DNA of 64,000 bases, from the NCBI RefSeq assembly GCF_003352465.1, contig NZ_CP031153.1, forward strand, positions 1,354,465-1,418,464. Direction: 5' to 3'. A program made the position numbers and the translations under genes. Of the stretch, positions 62,283-64,000 are shown in pieces; within the stretch, counting starts at the first letter, position 1, and each line of letters starts with the position of its first letter. The DNA is from Kordia sp. SMS9. GTDB lineage: Bacteria > Bacteroidota > Bacteroidia > Flavobacteriales > Flavobacteriaceae. The notes under the pieces are model-generated. The model was not told the DNA's origin and searched no databases. It worked only from the letters and a program-made list of their open reading frames with translations.

Positions 62283-63374
62283 TTAGTCAATTTTGAGTGT
62301 TATATTTTTGCTCATCCAAGTGGTGACTTTATCAAGCGTTTGTTTAGAGTTTACCATTAATTCAAGTAATTTTTCATTGTAGGGATGTTTATAAAGTTTT
62401 TCGGTTTTTACATCTTTTCCGAAAGCGTATTTTAATTGTTTTTGAATGACTTTAGGATCGCTAAGCAAAGTTTTCAGTGTATAAGAGCGATGAATAGTTC
62501 CTAATGAATTTATGTTTCGCTCCACATGATGACAAGAAGAATAATAGGTTCCTTTTGACGTAACAACACCATATAGTAAAAAAGCAGGACAAGGTTCTGA
62601 TGTTTCTTCAAAAGCATCTGAGTGAGATATGTTTGCGCTTATTGGAACATTTGAACCTGTATGATTATTTAAAATTGCTTTTACTTTTTTATACATAGCA
62701 ATCTGTGATTTTAAAGGAGCTAAGGTATTTGTGGTAATATTTACAGAATTTGGTTGTAAGGTGGTTGCAATTTCTATGAATTGAGGTAGCGAATCAATGT
62801 TTTCCGAAGTTGCTACAAAAGAAAGTTCAACGAGTGGTGTTATTGCCTTGCCTTTACTTTTGATAAGTTTAGAAATATGATGCAACGTTTTGTCGAAACT
62901 TTTATGAGAAGTTCCATGCATTTTTGCATATACTTCAGCATTTCCTGCGTCTATAGAAAATCGGACATCATTGCAATGATTTACAATAGCTTCTCTCATT
63001 GCATCTGTCATTAACGATCCATTCGTAATTAAACTAACGGATTCAATATGTTGAGAAGCAAAGGTTATAAAGTTTACAATAGATTTGTGTAATAAAGGTT
63101 CGCCGCCGCCACAAAGTCTAATTTTTGAGACGCCTCCTTGCGCAGCTTCACGAATTGTATTGTAAAAAACTTCAGTATCTATAAAACTTTTAGCACTATT
63201 TGATTCAGCAGAAATGCAAAACGTACAATGATGATTGCATATATTAGATGGAAAAATTTCAATCAGTTCTGGAAAATAGGGTTTTCCATCAATTAAAGCA
63301 TCAATTTTTTGCACATGCCTTTCATTCAAAATAAAATCATGCGCTTTACCCACAAACTTACTTGCCTTTTCCAT
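62283..63374 (-). CDS. Radical SAM protein with SPASM-like C-terminus
   Basis: The 363-residue protein has the radical SAM Cys triad C46, C50, C53 in CNHHCTFC, a glycine motif LCGGGEPLLHK, and later ISLITNGSL-like SVSLITNGSLM. The C-terminal part has CPAFLLYGVVTSKGTYYSSCHHVE, with Cys residues that may bind a second cluster. It should generate a 5'-deoxyadenosyl radical. The substrate is unknown. The gene starts 2 bases after the stop of the PEP-utilising gene, so both are translated together. A link to the NHLP precursors 30 kb away is not supported. Confidence 0.85.
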   Translation of the reverse strand: MEKASKFVGKAHDFILNERHVQKIDALIDGKPYFPELIEIFPSNICNHHCTFCISAESNSAKSFIDTEVFYNTIREAAQGGVSKIRLCGGGEPLLHKSIVNFITFASQHIESVSLITNGSLMTDAMREAIVNHCNDVRFSIDAGNAEVYAKMHGTSHKSFDKTLHHISKLIKSKGKAITPLVELSFVATSENIDSLPQFIEIATTLQPNSVNITTNTLAPLKSQIAMYKKVKAILNNHTGSNVPISANISHSDAFEETSEPCPAFLLYGVVTSKGTYYSSCHHVERNINSLGTIHRSYTLKTLLSDPKVIQKQLKYAFGKDVKTEKLYKHPYNEKLLELMVNSKQTLDKVTTWMSKNITLKID

Positions 63375-63376
63375 AA

Positions 63377-64000
63377 TTACATCAGTTTTATAATTCCTTT
63401 ATTACAATCCATAGAAATTGAGGTCATTTCAGGAATAATGGATCGTACTCCTACAATACATGGAATTTGCAATTCTCGGCTCACTATTGCCAAATGCGAT
63501 AGCATTCCTCCATACGTGCAAATTATTCCATCATACGCTTTCAAATTGTTGGTGTTTTCAACATTAGCCTCTTTGAGCATTAGTATCTTTTTTGCGCCTT
63601 TTGGCAATTGTAGATTGGAATTTTTATAAACTACAACACCTGTTAGCTTTCCTTTAGAAGCTGGAATTCCCTTTAAAATATTGGGAGTTTTTTCAATTTC
63701 TGTTGTATATGAAGTGATTTCAAAATCTATCGGACTCGTTAAATCCCTAATTTGAAATATGTAGAGTTTACCTTGCTTGTCAATTCCCCATTCCATGTCA
63801 ATACCATTTGGATATTCAGATGTAAACGAAGAGGAAATCGCATGTAGCTGCAAAAGTTTTTCAATAAAAAAATTAGGCGCTTTACGCGGACAATTGCCAT
63901 ATACAGATATTTCATTATCCATTGTTTTTTGAAAGTATCGTATTCTTTTTGGAAAATCAGAAAGGCTGGTAAGTAAGATATTTCCAGACGTTGCTATTTC
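63377..64000 (-). CDS. PEP-synthase/PPDK-like protein, partial at the right edge
   Basis: The frame is open to the last base of the window, with no stop between the ATG at 63922 and 64000, so the visible 207 codons are the C-terminal part of a longer gene. It shows the end of a pyruvate/PEP-dikinase nucleotide-binding domain (PNGIDMEWGIDKQGKLYIFQ, IRDLTS), then a PEP-utilising mobile domain (about 50-181 of the ATG-started segment; GGMLSHLAIVSRELQIPCIVG with the phosphorylated His in SH). The protein should phosphorylate a substrate from ATP, as rifampicin phosphotransferase and PEP synthase do. The reaction is not known. It is 2 bases upstream of the radical SAM gene. Confidence 0.85.
   Translation of the reverse strand, partial: EIATSGNILLTSLSDFPKRIRYFQKTMDNEISVYGNCPRKAPNFFIEKLLQLHAISSSFTSEYPNGIDMEWGIDKQGKLYIFQIRDLTSPIDFEITSYTTEIEKTPNILKGIPASKGKLTGVVVYKNSNLQLPKGAKKILMLKEANVENTNNLKAYDGIICTYGGMLSHLAIVSRELQIPCIVGVRSIIPEMTSISMDCNKGIIKLM

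Noticed and set aside
62283..63374. Radical SAM enzyme as a maturase of the NHLP precursors
   Set aside because: It lies 30 kb from the nearest precursor, in a separate operon, and shows no leader-binding RRE-like domain that I can see. Context does not support the link.

Overview
The window is AT-rich, and its gene content points to a marine member of the Flavobacteriaceae (Bacteroidota). It holds a type IX secretion (T9SS) cargo protein with a C-terminal sorting domain, a SprE/PorW-like T9SS lipoprotein next to an atpBEFHAG operon that lacks atpD and atpC, DUF6168, DUF4292 and DUF6090-type proteins, a CCDC81-like HU/SPOR protein, and promoters of the TAnnTTTG type. A Kordia-like genus is plausible, but that is inference.

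Positions 1-8963: a 1609-residue surface protein with three long repeats, a NarL-type response regulator with its TPR sensor kinase, and a PaaE-like ferredoxin reductase. Positions 9119-12472: a PadR regulator with a membrane protein, a DUF5687-like permease and an ABC ATPase.

Positions 12860-30882 hold the most interesting system: a peptide-export island of the NHLP/NHLM class (nitrile-hydratase-related leader peptides). Seven precursors share one leader of about 90 residues ending in GG (GA in one) but have unrelated 21-35 residue cores. An eight-gene minus-strand stretch carries one precursor, a cyclic-nucleotide-binding-fold protein, TolC, HlyD, a C39-peptidase ABC exporter, a second ABC exporter with a large N-terminal regulatory region, an unrecognised HExxH protein and a GAF-GAF-PAS class III cyclase. 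A second, TPR-bearing cyclase lies among the precursors. Three precursor promoters share an upstream motif at identical spacing, with a degenerate fourth copy before the exporter operon. The genes read as peptide export coupled to cyclic-nucleotide signalling, with no obvious core-modifying enzyme in the island.

Positions 30917-33921: an AraC regulator with a histidine-kinase-like but His-less N-terminus, a GNAT-like acyltransferase, a PAS-LuxR regulator and a ThiF/E1-like adenylyltransferase. These could be a signalling or modification annex of the island. Positions 33922-34719 are decaying DNA with hairpins and a truncated, frameshifted alpha/beta-hydrolase pseudogene.

Positions 34716-46496: a retropepsin-like lipoprotein, a membrane protein, a LytTR regulator, sprE, bactofilin, AtpZ, a DUF6168-like protein and the ATP synthase genes. 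Positions 46497-59663: housekeeping and envelope genes (TPR-AraC regulator, hydrolase, ECF sigma factor, flippase, dut, sugar nucleotidyltransferase, TPR protein, DUF4292 lipoprotein, degenerate EnvC) separated by dispersed palindromic repeats. Positions 59664-64000: a thioesterase, a SPOR protein, a small nucleotidyltransferase with an unknown partner, a radical SAM protein, and a PEP-utilising-enzyme-like gene that runs off the right edge. No rRNA, tRNA, CRISPR array or intact insertion sequence was seen.
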